From NCBI GenBank assembly GCA_023247345.1, contig JAHFGR010000084.1:1-5919 (forward strand): DNA of 5,919 nucleotides. The letters are read 5' to 3'. The first letter of the stretch is position 1, and each line of letters begins with the position of its first letter. Of the stretch, positions 4,527 to 5,919 are shown piece by piece. The notes below the pieces were generated by a model, which was not told the origin of the DNA, ran no database searches, and saw only the letters and a list, made by a program, of their open reading frames with translations. Source of the DNA: Microcaldota archaeon (GTDB taxonomy: Archaea > Micrarchaeota > Micrarchaeia > Anstonellales > Bilamarchaeaceae). The translations under genes were made by a program, and so were the position numbers.

Positions 4527-5919
4527 TCATATATTTATAAAATAAAACGTAACCATCGCAATCGTAGCAGTTATCATAAAGTATACCGTTGCCATGTGTT
4601 TTCTTGCTTCCAATTCTGATATGAAGTACGATGCGAGAAGTGCGTAGATGAGTATGTAAATAGGCATTATTTCATAGAAGGTCGAGAAATAAAAAGTTGT
4701 AGGTGTAACGTTTTCGCCTAATCTTTGCATACTGCTAACCAGAAAGATCGATGACTTTGTTATGAGTGGCATGAGAAAGCTTGCGAAAATTATTGTATAT
4801 CTTTGCATTGCAAGCGTATTTTGTCTTTCCCTGTTTATCTCTTTAAACTTTAGTATATCGTCTGCCACATTAGTAAGTTTATCAGTCGTATTCGTATCTA
4901 TTGCGATTTTAATAAAGTTGCAAACTCGTTTTAGAATATATGAATCATTTCTTTTACTTAAGCTTAGTAGCACATTTTCTGGTTTAACATTCGCCTTCAA
5001 TTGTCTTACGCATACTGCGCTTTCATCTGACAAAGTAGCATAATCGCCGTCTCTCCAGTTCTCAAATATTCTATCTGTTCGGGTGCCTTTTGGAAGAGAG
5101 CTTACAGACATTAATGCATCTGGTAAACAATCATCTATGTCCTGAATCCTTGTTTGTTTTTTGTGTTCTAGAACAAATGTAAGAATTAGTATTAAGAAAA
5201 TAAAAAAGCTGATAAGGTCGCTTACCGGATGCTGTAATATCAATGTCGAAATAACCAATGCAATTACTGCAATAATCGGTAAGTAGTTAAACTTCTCATT
5301 TTTACTTAGTAACATTTGTGGCAGCATTGATTTTGCGATTACAATTGTAAGTGCAGATAAAGCTGGAAAAACAACCAGAAACGCGATCGTTATCTCAGTT
5401 TTGCTGATGTTACTTTCAAAGAAACTTTTGCTTAGCATAGTAGTTACAATAAAAAAAGTTGGCAAAATTGTAGAAAAAGCTATAAATAATAAACCAAGAA
5501 GTGCTGCTTTTGATGCGTATTCCCTTAGCTTAAACCTCTGTATTGATAAAAATTCGTCAGCAAGTTTCTTTAACTCTTGAGCACCGCTTCCACTGTTATA
5601 TACACTTAATAGCTGGTTTATACCTCTTTTAATTTGTATCGAAGTTGTTCTATTAGATAAAGACGAGAATGTTTTTTGTAATGAAGCGCCTTTTTCGATT
5701 TCTTTTGTAATATTTTTTAGTTCTCTGTTTAATTCACCGTTTTCCTCGCTAGCAATCTGCAAAGCCCTCGAAAAATTTATATTCATTTCAAGTAATAAAG
5801 CCATTGTTCTTAGAAATACTGGTAATTCGCTTTCCATTTTTGCTGTTTTTGTCGCAAGCTGTAAATCAGGCAATTTTATGAATGCTAATAAAAACAGCGC
5901 AAACAAAACTAGCAAAACC
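4527..5919 (-). CDS. Type II/IV secretion system F-domain inner-membrane protein, two-domain (TadC/ArlJ-like), N-terminus outside window
   Basis: This is the polytopic platform protein that sits over the secretion ATPase in archaeal type IV pilus or archaellum-like machines. The frame stays open to the right edge, and the TTG at 5915 is within a hydrophobic helix, so the start lies beyond the window. In numbering from that TTG, the first F domain spans about 27-155 (LPVFLRTMALLLE, a helical bundle, then LLFIAFSTILPTFFIV). Four central hydrophobic segments occupy 136-160, 175-195, 211-227 and 233-249. A second, more diverged F domain spans about 258-395 (DDCLPDALMSVSSLPKGT to FASFLMPLI). Two more helices (413-433, 443-460) end the protein. 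Duplicated F domains are usual in archaea. A partner ATPase gene would be expected upstream, beyond the right edge. It cannot be named more exactly without pilin neighbours. Confidence 0.9.
   Translation of the reverse strand, partial: VLLVLFALFLLAFIKLPDLQLATKTAKMESELPVFLRTMALLLEMNINFSRALQIASEENGELNRELKNITKEIEKGASLQKTFSSLSNRTTSIQIKRGINQLLSVYNSGSGAQELKKLADEFLSIQRFKLREYASKAALLGLLFIAFSTILPTFFIVTTMLSKSFFESNISKTEITIAFLVVFPALSALTIVIAKSMLPQMLLSKNEKFNYLPIIAVIALVISTLILQHPVSDLISFFIFLILILTFVLEHKKQTRIQDIDDCLPDALMSVSSLPKGTRTDRIFENWRDGDYATLSDESAVCVRQLKANVKPENVLLSLSKRNDSYILKRVCNFIKIAIDTNTTDKLTNVADDILKFKEINRERQNTLAMQRYTIIFASFLMPLITKSSIFLVSSMQRLGENVTPTTFYFSTFYEIMPIYILIYALLASYFISELEARKHMATVYFMITATIAMVTFYFINI

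Noticed and set aside
4762..5043. 93-codon plus-strand frame with a hydrophobic N-terminus
   Set aside because: It is antisense to the F-domain secretion gene; apparent hydrophobicity is expected from the complement of membrane-helix codons.

Overview
The window reads as a compact, AT-rich archaeal chromosome segment. The signs are: a DtdA/GEK1-type D-aminoacyl-tRNA deacylase; a stand-alone TRAM protein; an archaeal-style type II/IV secretion inner-membrane protein with two F domains; TATA boxes of the TATTTAA type with purine-rich BRE-like upstream bases; and short GGTGA/GAGGT ribosome-binding sites. The exact lineage cannot be fixed from this sequence. A small-genome archaeon (for example a DPANN-type lineage) is a guess from the gene density and low GC. 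No mobile element, CRISPR array, rRNA or tRNA was seen.

Left part, plus strand (1-2223): two genes joined by an ATGA overlap. The first is cut by the left edge. It encodes extracellular beta-rich domains, one membrane helix, a cytoplasmic winged-helix-like segment and an unassigned alpha/beta end domain. The second encodes a 410-residue secreted protein with a signal peptide, a C-terminal membrane anchor, four cysteines and nine N-glycosylation sequons. Both look like surface components and neither could be assigned to a named family.

The right part is all minus strand and reads from the right edge leftwards. It begins with a two-domain T2SSF/TadC-like protein (N-terminus outside the window), then a PAP2 phosphatase 14 bases further on. 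A SEC59/DGK1-type polyprenol or diacylglycerol kinase overlaps the end of the phosphatase gene. The D-aminoacyl-tRNA deacylase follows 30 bases later. The spacing suggests one operon. The phosphatase-kinase pair fits turnover of a polyprenyl-phosphate carrier, which would serve glycosylation of surface proteins such as the one encoded on the plus strand. This link is inference.

Between the deacylase and the convergent end lie two separately promoted small genes. One is a 38-codon open frame (2498-2614) with its own TATA box and GGTGA site. It is the least explained element here. The other is a 61-residue TRAM protein whose TATA box sits so close to the ATG that its mRNA is probably leaderless. 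The two strands converge with only 20 bases between stop codons near 2230.
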